NCBI RefSeq assembly: GCF_004193775.1 | Contig: NC_041019.1 | Location: forward strand, 813,501 to 877,500 | Length of the DNA stretch: 64,000 bases | Direction of reading: 5' to 3' | Origin: Glycine soja | Lineage: Eukaryota; Streptophyta; Magnoliopsida; Fabales; Fabaceae | Shown here: piece by piece, positions 12,559-22,974 of the stretch | Layout of the letters: the number at the start of each line of letters is the position of its first letter | How positions within the stretch are numbered: position 1 is the stretch's first letter | Program-made: the position numbers and the translations under genes | The notes under the pieces: model-generated | What the model was told of the DNA's origin: nothing | What the model saw: the letters and a program-made list of their open reading frames with translations, nothing else | Database searches by the model: none

Positions 12559-12851
12559 AGAAAAGATCCTAGCATTCAAGGCCTAGGCACCTACAGAAGA
12601 AAGGTGAGAAAGGAAGTTTTATTTCTGCTTATCCATTAGAATACATCATTCATGTTTATATAGAAGTTTCTCTAACAATTTTCTAGCGGATTTTGGCACT
12701 GCATGCCTTGGAGGAAATCAAATACAAGGAGCAAAGGGAACGATTCCTAACAGAAAGGGAATATTTGGCCGACAATTATCCTGCATGGGCCACTACTCTG
12801 CTGCCAGTTAAGCTACTACCTCCTAGTCTGTTACACGAAATCCTTGAGGCA
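12559..12851 (+). CDS. Two orphan exons of an unrecognised gene (fragment)
   Basis: Two exon-like blocks with good splice signals share an open frame: 12559-12603 (15 codons, CAG before, GTGAG after) and 12687-12851 (55 codons, CTAG before, GTGAG after). Together they give 70 residues: RKDPSIQGLGTYRRK, then RILALHALEEIKYKEQRERF, then a segment with ADNYPAWATTLLPVK and LLPPSLLHEILEA. The mix of charged helix and a conserved-looking NYPAWATTLLPV stretch reads like genuine protein. Without splicing after 12851 the frame runs into a low-complexity hydrophobic stretch that looks like intron. I find no start exon upstream and no exon downstream before the MITE at 13838. I do not recognise the family. 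It could be the stump of a gene broken by rearrangement, or a small gene whose other exons I missed. Confidence 0.4.
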
Positions 12852-13837
12852 GTGAGATTTGTTGATTTCCCTTTTTGGCCTTTGATTCTCTTCTATCTCT
12901 TTGTCTGGTTGTTGCTCTGCATCTCCTTGCTCTGTGTTCTGCTGATTAGTGCTTCTTGTCATAACAATAATCTTTGGACTATCATATAATTTCACTCATG
13001 GAAATAGATACTCCTTCCGGATTTAATAGTTGTATTTTAACAAGAAACTTGGTTTTGTATAAGAAAAAAAAATGGAATACACAACTTGAAGAGTGAGACT
13101 TTAGTACTCCTTATTCTCTTTATTAGACTAGATATTCTAAATGCTCTTTCTTATGATTATCTCCTTCGAATTTGTATTCATATTTCACACATTATCTCAA
13201 TAACCAGTAAAATAATTTCTCTCAAGCAAATTAACTTTTTTCCCTATATAAACAAATTAATTTTTTTTTATCTGTGTATTTACCTCGATACTGGATTTTA
13301 ACATTTTTTAAAAATGATTTTAACAGTTAAAAGATAACCTCATATCACTAATTAAATTGTTCACTATTAATCTAAAATATAGTTCATATTAAAAATATTT
13401 ATTTATTATATTTAAAATATCTAAAAATAAAGATTTATAGTGTAGTAGTGTAGAATGCACAAACTAAAATACTTGTTTTATATTAATGTTTATTATCTAC
13501 TTTCTATTTTTTAAAATAAGTTTTTCTATAAGTTGTAAAATATAAAATTAAATATAATAATTTAAATAATTGCTAAGATTTAGTTTAACTCTTGTTGAAA
13601 ATGTTAATCTCATGATACCTCTAGAGATTCTCAACTCAAATAAGAATATCAGATTATATTTCATGTACGGATAGAAATACTAAAATACTAGTATAACATT
13701 TTAATTTCATTTCTTATTTAACGAATTAAAAAAATATTAAAAACATTTTTTTCATTATCTTCCATATAAAAAAAGTGACAGCTTTATAATTATAATTATT
13801 ATAAAAACCAGAAAATGAAAATATATACTACTTAATA
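12852..13837. other. AT-rich intergenic DNA
   Basis: No gene is seen. A Stowaway-like terminus TACTCCTTCCGGATT begins at about 13010, without a clear partner, suggesting a decayed MITE. Confidence 0.4.
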
Positions 13838-14100
13838 CTTCCTTTGTCCTTATGTATAAGACATAAGATTTTATTTCAATTGTTTTGTGTATTAATTATT
13901 TTTTTTACTAAAATATTTTGAATCGACTCTTTTTCTCTCTTATGAAAATTAGAGAAGATGAATAGATTTTTAATGAAATTAAGGATAATTTTTTTAAAAA
14001 AAGTATTAAAATCGTAGACAAATTTAATATTAATACTTTAATTAATTAATTTTTTTATTAATTGTAAATAAGTCTGTATTATAATCAGAGACGGAAGGAG
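13838..14100. mobile_element. Stowaway-like (Tc1/mariner) MITE upstream of the KCR-like gene
   Basis: This 263-bp AT-rich element starts CTTCCTTTGTCCTTATG and ends AGAGACGGAAGGAG, an inverted pair of the CTCCCTCCGTCC-type Stowaway terminus. It is flanked by TA on both sides (13836-13837 and 14101-14102), the expected duplication. It ends about 340 bp upstream of the start codon of the KCR-like gene, so it lies in that promoter region. Confidence 0.72.
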
Positions 14101-14442
14101 TATTTTGGAAAATCTAATTTCCTTTCGAAGACAAAATATTTTAGAAATGTGTGTTAGAATTATAATACTCATTTTTTTTTCTTAAATTTAATAACTGTAC
14201 TCTATTAGTATTTAAATTCAAATGTTTACCTACTCTGTAAACTTCCATCGGAAACGTTAACCCCTGTCCCCACCCCACAGGCCCACACCAATGACATGAC
14301 TCCCTCACATCGTGCATGTGAAGTTGTTTCCTGAGGTTAATGAAACATTTACTAATAGAAACAAAAGTATTCCTATTTCCTGATGGTGACATAATTATTA
14401 AAGTCTCTTATAAAGTTAGAAAATTTCTTGGAGTTTGTTAGA

Positions 14443-17400
14443 ATGAAAATGGAGGGGCTTGATTTGTTCCTAGTAGCAACGAATACCATAGGCTTCATTT
14501 GTGTGTGCAGTGCCCTTATCAAATTTCTCAAGTGGGTATGGGTGGTGTTCTTGAGGCCACCAAAGAATCTCAAAGAGTATGGTTCATGGGCCATAATCAC
14601 TGGCTCCACTGATGGAATTGGCAAGGCCATGGCTTTTGAATTGGCATCTAAGGGACTTAACCTTCTCTTGGTTGGTAGAAACCCTCTAAAACTTGAGGCA
14701 ACATCCAAGGAAATAAGAGATAGACTTGATGTTGAGGTTAAGTTTGTGGTCATAGACATGCAAAAAGTTGAGGGAGTTGAAATAGTAAAAAAAGTAGAGG
14801 AAGCAATAGATGGATTGGATATAGGTTTGCTAGTTAATGGTGCAGGCTTGGCTTACCCTTATGCTAGATTCTTTCATGAGGTTGATTTGGAGCTTATGGA
14901 TGCTATTATAAAAGTAAACTTGGAGGGAGCAACTTGGATCACAAAGGCAGTGCTTCCCACTATGATCAAGAAGAAAAAGGGAGCAATAGTGAACATTGGC
15001 TCTGGTTCCACTGTTGTGCTTCCTTCATATCCTCTAGTCACCCTCTATGCTGCTACAAAAGCGTAAGTGGTCCATAATTAAGTTTGTTCCGTTTTCCAAC
15101 ATTCCAATGTATGCTTTTCTAGGTGGGGACTTTTTTCTTTTTAAGGATCTTGCTTTTATTGATCGACTATACCCAGAAATATGCTAACATTAATGCTTTG
15201 CTTTGTTGGGGAAATTTGTTCAGTTTTATGCCTTTTTTTTCTTTTGATATGTACTAGTAGTTTTTATGTCTTTCTTATATCTATCTAAACTATGCTTAGA
15301 ACAGAAAACTGAAGTGACTTCATTTCATTTGCTCAGAGGAGTCAAGACTTTAATGGGGGAAATCTCCTCTACGTTTTCTTCTTGTCCTTAACTACAAAAT
15401 TTAATAGTTTCACTGCATTGAATTGTGTTCATATAACTATAAGATCTGCTGCGATCAAATTACTGTGTGCCTGGGGAAGTGTTTCTATACAAAATTGATT
15501 TTACAAAACCAATTTTGATAATTTTGGAGTGAAGTGATTTCTATTTAGTGTTTTTATTCTATTATTATTTTTACTCAACGCAAAAACTACCTAAATTTGC
15601 TTACACTCAAAATCAATTTTCGGTTCAAAGTAAATTCTTCAATGGGGACTAAACATATAAACATTTACCTACTTGTTGCATTATCTTGTCCTTTTCCTAC
15701 CAAATCAACTGAAAAATAGAAAGAAAAAATAGCTAAAAAAGTTTTGATGTTTATAAAAGAAATCATTTTGTTTTCTGGGTTATTATTTTAGTTTTAATTG
15801 AGGAAAACAAATCTGATCCAGACTGAGATCTACTTGCTATTTTTATAGATACCTTGCAATGTTCTCGAGATGCATCAGTTTGGAATACAAGCATCAAGGA
15901 ATTGACATCCAATGTCAGGTTCTCTATTGCCTTTCCTCTTTTCTTCCCGATTGATGGAAATTATGGGATATTCCCAAGTCATCATTGTTCACTGTGGTAT
16001 GAATTAAACAGATACTGCACAATGGTATTGAAAGAAAGGAACACCTAGGCTAATCAAGAGTGTTTAGAGAAGATGAGAGAATTATTGGGAGAAAAGCTTT
16101 TTTTGTATTATTACATGGCCATGGTGTTAGTTACAAGCCTTATAAAGGCTACTACACTTTCAGTAATCACATAGAGAATTCTGTTATGAGAAGTAACAAA
16201 ATTAGCTAACTCCTAACAATTTTTTCCTTCCCAAAAATACAAGAGAGAAAACATGAACAATTGTTTAAGGTAAAACCAATTCTAACAATTCTCCACCTTG
16301 GTTTAAACCTTCAACTATCTATACTATTTGCATAATTTGTATACAATGAAGAAACTTAGGTCCAGGTAGAGCCTTAGTCAAAGCATCTGTTGGGTTATGA
16401 TTAGTGATAATCTTCTCTAGGTTCACCTCCCCACTTTCAATGATTCCTCTCACAAAGTGAAGCTTGACATCAATGTGCTTAGTCCTCTCATGGAATGTTT
16501 AATTTTTAGCCAAATGTATACCACTTTGGTTGTGGCAGTAGACCTTAGCATCTCCTTTCTAAGCCTGTAAACTCACTGCCATTCCTATCGTCCATATTGC
16601 TTCTTTCACTGCCTCAGTCACAACAATGAACTCTGCTCCCATTGTGGACAATGAGAACACCTTTTGCAGGTTGCACTTCCAGCTAACAGTGTTTCCACAG
16701 AACTGAAACACATATCATGTTAATGACCTCCTAGTATCAATGCATCCAGCATAATCTGGGTCAACAAATCCTGTCACATTCCCTGCACTTTCTTCATGTT
16801 TCTTGTACAACAATCCAGCTTCAATGGTTCCCTTCAAGTACCTTAGGATCCACTTCAAAGCCTCCCAATGTAGTTTTTCTAGTTTCCCCATGTATCTACT
16901 GACTAGACTTGCTGAGTAGGCTAGATCAGGCTTTGTACATATCATTACATACATCAAGCTCCCTACTGCATTTGCATAGGGTACATTCTTTATATAGTCT
17001 GCTTCTTCTGACTTTGGTGAATTTTGGTGTGAAAGTTTGAAATGTTGAGCCATAGGAGTTGCCATTGGCTTGAACTTCTCCATACTGAACTTCTTCAGCA
17101 CTTTGGCTATATAGCTCTTCTGAGTAACAGCCAAGATATCCTTGGTTCTGTCCCTCAAGATCTCCATTCCTAGAATCTTACTAGCAGGCCCCATATCCTT
17201 CATTTCAAACTCACCCTTAAGCATTTCTTTCACCTTTACAATCTCCACTTTGCTTTTGCAAGCTATCAACATGTCATCTACATATAGCAGTAAGTAGATT
17301 ATGGATTCAGTGTCAGAATCCTTCAAGTACACACAACTATTATACTTACACCTCTTGAATCCATTCTACACAATGAAGGTGTCAAACTTTTTGTACCATT

Positions 17401-20400
17401 GCCTAGGAGATTATTTGAGGTCATAGAGTGACCTCTTTAACAAACACACCTCATTCTCATCACCTTCTTTAATGAATCCCTTTGGTTGAGTCATATGAAT
17501 CTTGTCATCTAGCTCTCCATGTAGGAAGGTTGTTCTCACATCTAATTGTTCCAATTCTAGGTTGTTTTGAGCTACTAGTGCAAGTATCATTCTAATTGAA
17601 GAATGTTTTACAACTGGTGAAAATACCTCATTGCAGTCAACTCTTTCCCTCTGAGTGAACTCTCTTGCAACTAGTCTTGCCTTGAACCTTGCTTTTTCAA
17701 TCCCTGGAATTTCTTCCTTCAATTTGAAGATCCAATTGCAGCTGACCAGTCTAGTCCCTTTCGGTTTCTCCACCAAAACCCAAGTGTCATTCTTCTGAAG
17801 TGAACTGATTTCTTCATACATAGCAGCAATCCAATTTTGAGATTGATTGCTCTTGATGGCTTCAACATAATTCCTAGGCTCATCAGTCTCAATTTCTTCT
17901 GCTACATTCAGTGAAGAGGCAACCAGTCAGCATAGCCAAACCTTAGTGGTGGGTTAATGACTCTTCTTTCCTTATCTCTGGCCAATTTATAGTTCTGTAG
18001 ATCAGGTTGAGTCTGTGAAGGTTCATTCTCTTGATTCTTAACTTTGATCTATGGGCTTGGTCTTTCTTGTACTGGCTCCACCTCCATCAGAACACTATCA
18101 TCAGTGCTTGATCCTGATTGTTGATCTATTGAGGCCTTCCTTGTGTAATATATCTCAGATTCCTTGAACACAACATCTCTACTGATCAGAACTTGAGGCT
18201 GGCCCTTCTCCATACACCACAACCTATAACCCTTGACCCCTTGAGGATATCCTAGGAACATACACTTCAGAGCCCTTGGTTCTAGTTTTCCTTGCCTTAT
18301 GTAAGCATATGCCATACAGCCAAAGGTCCTCAAATGTCCAAGATTTGGAGGGTAACCACTCTACTTTTTTCTGGAGTTTTCATCTCAATAGCAGTGGATG
18401 GACTTCTGTTTATTAAGTAAGCTATGGTCATCACAACTTCAACCCAGAAATGTGCAAAACAGTTTGCATCAAATATAATGCATCTGGCCCTCTCCATAAT
18501 GGTTCGGTTCATCCTCTCGGCCAGTCCATTCTGTTGGGGAGTGCCCCTTACTGTCTTATGCCTCTCAATCCCTTGTTTTCTGCAAAATTGATTGAATTCT
18601 TCTGAGCAGAACTCTAAACCATTGTCAGTTGAGTTTCCTGACTTTCTTGTTGGTTTGAGTTTCGACTAGTACCTTTCATTCCTTGAACTTCTCAAAGGCT
18701 TCATTCTTGTGCTTGAGTATGTAGATCCATACCTTCCTAAAGAAATCATCAATTATAGAAAGGAAGTACCTTGCTCCATTATGTGATGGTACTTTTGTTG
18801 GCCCCATACATCACTGTGGATGCATTCAAGTGTACCCTTGGAGTGATGCATAGCAGTGGCAAACTTCAACCTCTTTGTCTTGCCAAGAATATAATGTTCA
18901 CAAAACTGTAGTGACTCAACACTATCTTTTCCTAGTAGCTTCTGCTTTGCTGAGCTCCTTCAATCGTCCTTCCCTCATGTGTTCAAGCCTCTTGTGCCAA
19001 AGACTTGCATGTGAATCAGTTCCCTCAGTCATTGTTGCCACAACCCCCTTTTGAACATTTCCTGCCAAAAGATACAGGCCATTTTCCAGCTTGCCTCTCA
19101 TGGACACCATGGAACCTTTGGTGATCTTGAGAACTCCACCCTCATCCTTGCACACAAAACCTTGCTTGTTAAGCATCCCTAGAGAGATCAGATTCCTCCT
19201 CAATTCTGGCACATGCCTAACCCCTTGTAGTGTCCTAGTTACTCCATCAATAAGTTTCAGAGTAACAGTATCAATTCCCACTACTTTGCAAGCTTTATTG
19301 TTGTCAAGTAAAACCTGCCCTCCATCAATCTTCTCATAATAACTGAACTGTTCCATTATAGGACACATGTGAAATGAGCAACCCGAGTCAAGAACCCAAT
19401 CTGGTTTGACTGGTGCCTCTGAAACACACAAGACATCAACACTTTCATACCCTTCTAAGGCAACGTCTGCATCACCATTGTGATTGTTCTGATCCCTCTG
19501 TTTCTTTTTCTTCTTGTACTCAGGACATTTTTTCTTGAAGTGTTCTTCACTTCCACAGATGAAACATCTCCTCTTCTTGCCTTCTTTTGATTTGGATCTT
19601 GTACCTTTCTTGCCCTTGAATTCTTTCTTTTCAGGCCTCCCTTTAGTGAACAATCCCTATGCATCTTGATCACCCTTACTTTTTGACTTCCTCCTCGACT
19701 CCTTTGTAAACAAAGCTGCTTGTACTTCTTCTAATGAAAGAGTATCCCTGCCATAGATGAGAGTATTAGAGAGGTTGTCAAACTCGTTCGGTAATGATCT
19801 CAAGAGCAAAAGTGTTTGGTCTTCATCTTCTAGGGTGATTTCAATATTTTCCAGATCTAGAATGATCTTATTGAAGTCATCCAAATGATCTTCCAGCAAC
19901 TTCCCTATTGTCATCTTGAGGGTGTACAATTTCTGCTTCAAGTATAACATGTTGGCCAACAATTTGGTCATGTACAGATTTTCCAACTTGTTCCAAATCG
20001 AGTTGATTTCTCCTTTGAAACTCCCCTCAGTACTTTATCTCCAAGAGACAGAATCAAAGCACAATGAGCCTTGTCAAGAACCTCCTTCTTCTCCCTTGCT
20101 GACATTGTTGTAGGCAACCCCTTTTCTCCTTCAAGATCCTGCTCCAGTCCATGATGAACCAGCAGTGCCCTCATCTTCATCCTCCATAGCCCAAAATCAT
20201 TCTTGCCGGTAAACTTCTCAATATCAAACTTTGCAGAACCCATTCTTGATTTTACCAAGAACAACTTCCCCAGAAAACCCAACCTGAGTTCTGGGACCAA
20301 TCTATTATGAATTAAACAGATACTGCACAATGGTATTGGAAGAAAGGAACACCTAGGTTAATCAAGAGTGTTTAGAAAAGATGAGAGAATTATTGGGAGA

Positions 20401-21176
20401 GAAGCTTTTTTGTATTGTTACATGTCAATGGTGTTAGTTACAAGCCTTATAAAGGCTACTGTACTTCCACTAATCACATAGGGAATTTTGTTATGAGAAG
20501 TAACATAATTACTTAACTCCCAACAACCTCTCCCTTCCCAAAAATACAAGAGAAAACAGAAACAATTGTTTAAGGTTAAATCAATTTTAACACACTGATA
20601 CGCCCTTAAGGCCCTCATTATTTTGCTTAAGAGTATTATTAGAAAATGGTGAAATCTACTTTACATAGATGTTTAATTTTTCTTTTTAAAGAATGGTAAA
20701 CAAAAGGCCATTGATTTGAGACAAAAACTTACAAAAAGTACTTGATCCTAGAATATTTTGTTGTTAACCTAGGAAAATAAGTTTTCACTTCTAATTTTAA
20801 GGAAATATAACAATCTAAGTATCTAACTCATGGCAATATTTTTTGATGTGCTGCTGAGCTATGCATACAGGTTCCATTATTTGTATCAACAAAGATGACC
20901 AAAATGAAGACATCAATTTTTGTTCCAACGCCGGCTATGTATAGTAAAACATGCACAAGATGGATTGGATACGAAAAACTGGTTGAGCCATACTTCCTCC
21001 ATTCTGTGCAGGGGTTTCTCATAAGGGCAATTCCTGATTCATTAGTGGATTCCTATATGCTGCGCTATTTTCTTTATTGGCGTGGAAGAGGACTCTCCAA
21101 GGACTCCAACATTAAAACATCAGCAGCATCTAATTCTGAAGAAGCAAACATCATTAATCAAGATCATACAAATTAA
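14443..21176 (+). CDS. KCR2: 3-ketoacyl-CoA reductase-like SDR (KCR2-type), 331 residues, intron split by a retrotransposon
   Basis: Three exons, 14443-15062, 15849-15918 and 20871-21176 (TAA), join into 331 residues. It is a short-chain dehydrogenase with an N-terminal membrane segment (about 10-37). The NADPH-binding motif is TGSTDGIG (53-60), followed by VNGAG (where the sister has VNNVG) and the catalytic Ser region NIGSGS. Tyr202/Lys206 lie in YAATK, which is complete. The family reduces 3-ketoacyl-CoA in the second step of very-long-chain fatty acid elongation on the ER. The tandem sister at 22975 has identical exon phases and the same 70-bp second exon, so they are duplicates. This copy is more divergent, and its C-terminus ends HTN without the lysines of the sister. 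Arabidopsis KCR2 is reported to lack KCR activity; whether this one is active cannot be read from sequence. Intron 2 is about 4.95 kb only because a copia element sits in it; without the insertion it would be about 0.35 kb. Confidence 0.88.
15995..16287 (-). repeat. Copia 3' LTR (left copy)
   Basis: 293 bp, beginning TGGTATGAATTAAACAG and ending CCAATTCTAACA on the plus strand. It differs from the right copy at roughly one position in ten by eye, including small indels. The purine-rich tract lies just inside it (16288-16300 read on the minus strand). Confidence 0.88.
16300..17821 (-). pseudogene. Copia reverse transcriptase and RNase H, disrupted
   Basis: The N-terminal reverse transcriptase part (17411-17821) has NDTWVLVEKPKGTRLVSCNW and VRTTFLHGELDD. 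The second part (16715-17332) carries the polymerase core LLYVDDMLIACKS, followed by the palm/RNase H bridge KPDLAYSASLVSRYMG and HWEALKWILRYLKGT. The two pieces are separated by a frame break and stop at 17333-17410. The RNase H end decays after 16715 but is recognisable to about 16330. It is an inactive relic. Confidence 0.82.
18049..18900 (-). pseudogene. Copia integrase region, disrupted
   Basis: Two frames carry integrase pieces. One reads ARCIIFDANCFAHFWVEVVM (about 18430-18490, end of the catalytic core). The other reads RTFGCMAYAYIRQGKLEPRA followed by FLGYPQGVKGYRLW (about 18210-18333), which is the standard copia integrase C-terminal motif. The break between them is near 18330. The sequence 18520-18900 is related but contains further breaks. 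The region is non-functional as read. Confidence 0.75.
18922..20243 (-). pseudogene. Copia gag and protease, disrupted
   Basis: The gag region begins near 20243 (MGSAKFDIEKF then GLWRMKMRALL, a typical copia capsid start). It shifts frame around 19970-19990 and meets an in-frame amber codon at 19657-19659. It then continues with a CCHC zinc knuckle (CFICGSEEHFKKKC, about 19523-19564) and the aspartic protease site DSGCSFHM (about 19363-19386), close to the copia consensus DSGAS. The knuckle binds RNA during particle assembly and the protease would process the polyprotein. With the frameshift and stop no complete product can be made. Confidence 0.8.
20303..20592 (-). repeat. Copia 5' LTR (right copy)
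   Basis: 290 bp, aligned end to end with the left copy. Its inner end reads TATTATGAATT where the left copy has TGGTATGAATT, so the terminal TG has mutated. The outer end TTTTAACA meets the target duplication CACTG. Confidence 0.88.
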
Positions 21177-22974
21177 GTCCTAGTTCCTATAACAACATTT
21201 ATGGAAAGTTGTGGCTGATCATGGAGACCCCCAGTGAATTAATTATAGTTTTTTTTTTTCTCTTTTTCTTTTCTTTTTAGATTTGCCTTTCGGTAAAGTC
21301 GTTTACCTACTTTCCACTATTGTTAGTTTTATACTTATAAGTTTTATCTGCAATTGGTCAGCCTTTACTTAATCTAGTTATTCTTTGAACATTTGCTTTG
21401 CCATCTTTTTGGTTAATTTTAATGGTTTGATCGTTTGGCACCTAAATTGATGTTCACTCTTCGTGAAAAGCTATACCTGTTTGTTTGATAATCTATAAAC
21501 TGTTTTTTTTTTGTTGGGTTGAACATGACTATCATTCAAACTAAAGTTTAATTTATCCCTACCTACTCAATTAAGTTGAAAATAGAATACTTCATACTTA
21601 AATTAAGTTACATTAAATTTATTTTTAACTGACAATCAAACTCAATTTTTTTAATTGAAATATAAACACACATTAAAGAATTATTAGGAAGAAATTAAAA
21701 AATTTAACTATATGTCACATAAATATTTGCCGGAATCACGATGATGATTCAAATCTATCTAATAATTTTTTGTGAGTAGCAGCAAATTTTTTTTTTTTTT
21801 ATCTGTATGAGTTGATTGAATGCGTTTCTTTGAAGTTAGAACCAAAACATATACGGCTGCGTCCACTGTACTAGAACCATTCTACCTGTTTTGGGCGTTA
21901 ACCCGTCATTTGTTTTAGACCTAACATCGTACTATACACCATGTAGCATCATTAAACGTGTGGACTCACTTTATACACCTTTTTTTATTTCTGGCCCACG
22001 ATAATATGCATTTCCGGGTTCCAACACAACACCTTAGCACTACCTGTGAAGGATAATGATATATAAAATACACTTTCGTATAAGAACAATCTTATATATC
22101 AAATACTTCGTTAATATTTATTATTTTTCTTACCTGTTTTTCTATTATATTATATCACAAACCACATTTATACTTCCTTTTATCTCTCAGTGTCAAATAA
22201 CACCTAATATCCATGGATTATTTTGTAAAGAAGAGTATTAACAACACCCTTTTATACATTTTCCATTATGATTTAAAATTTATTAAAAATTACAGGTAAA
22301 ACTCATAAAAAATGTATTAGTAACAACAATTTCTCATTTCAAGAACAAAAACGTCAACAAAAATTGGTCTCAATTAGTAAGAATCAAATCTATATCTCAC
22401 AAGAAGTGAGTTTAATTCTCGTTACTCATGTGAATTTTTCCTAAATTTTTTGTAATTAACAAAAACATTTAATATTCATATACTAGTATAAAATAATTTT
22501 ATTTTATCATTTAATTATAAATTACTGTTTAAAGTATTTTAAAATTATTATTTAAAAAACTATTAAACTTATATTATACATGATGAATTATAATTAAATA
22601 ATTATATAAAAATTTTCATAAGGTGACTGTATAACTTTTTTTTCTCTCTCTTAAAACAAGTCCCACAAGTAACGACCCACAGCTTGTAGAATGAAACGGG
22701 CCAGAGCCAAACTACCCGTTTTTCAGTTGACTCCGCCCACCCATTTTGTTTATTTGGCGCATCAGTATTCATTGAATGCCCCTGTTATGCCCCCAACCTT
22801 TCTACTTAAATCTGGTGGTTTTCCGCTCATCTACCTCACCCACACTTCTCTCTCTCTCTCTCTCTCTCTCTATCATAAATTCAATGCTCTCATCGTTTTC
22901 CCTCATAAACCGCTTTCTCGTGTTGTAACACACTCATCACTCATCATATTCATTCACACTTCCCACTTTCCAAT
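21177..22974. other. Intergenic DNA between the KCR-like and KCR1 genes
   Basis: It contains the 3' UTR of the KCR-like gene, AT-rich DNA without recognisable genes, and the KCR1 promoter with its 5' leader. A pure TC run lies at 22847-22871 about 100 bp before the KCR1 start, a common motif of plant 5' leaders and core promoters. Confidence 0.5.
22847..22871 (+). promoter_or_regulatory. (TC)n tract in the KCR1 leader/promoter
   Basis: About twelve TC units lie 104 bp before the KCR1 ATG, preceded by TACTTAAATC. Pyrimidine patches of this kind are frequent near plant transcription starts; no start site is proved here. Confidence 0.45.

Larger units (their letters stand above)
15995..20592 (-). 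mobile_element. Ty1/copia LTR retrotransposon, antisense in KCR2-like intron 2
   Basis: The element is about 4.6 kb, with two LTRs (15995-16287 and 20303-20592) and a perfect 5-bp target duplication CACTG (15990-15994 and 20593-20597). On the minus strand the order is LTR, primer-binding-like TTGGTCCCAGAAC, gag with zinc knuckle, protease, integrase, reverse transcriptase, RNase H, polypurine tract AAGGTGGAGAAT, LTR. Integrase before reverse transcriptase defines the copia superfamily. Coding is interrupted by at least one in-frame amber codon and several frameshifts, so it is non-autonomous now. It inserted 76 bp after exon 2 of the host gene, opposite to its transcription, and leaves both splice sites intact. 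Confidence 0.92.

Noticed and set aside
16000..20592. LTRs starting at TGAATTAAAC (16000) with no target duplication
   Set aside because: Extending to TGGTATGAATT at 15995 gives LTRs flanked by a perfect CACTG duplication.
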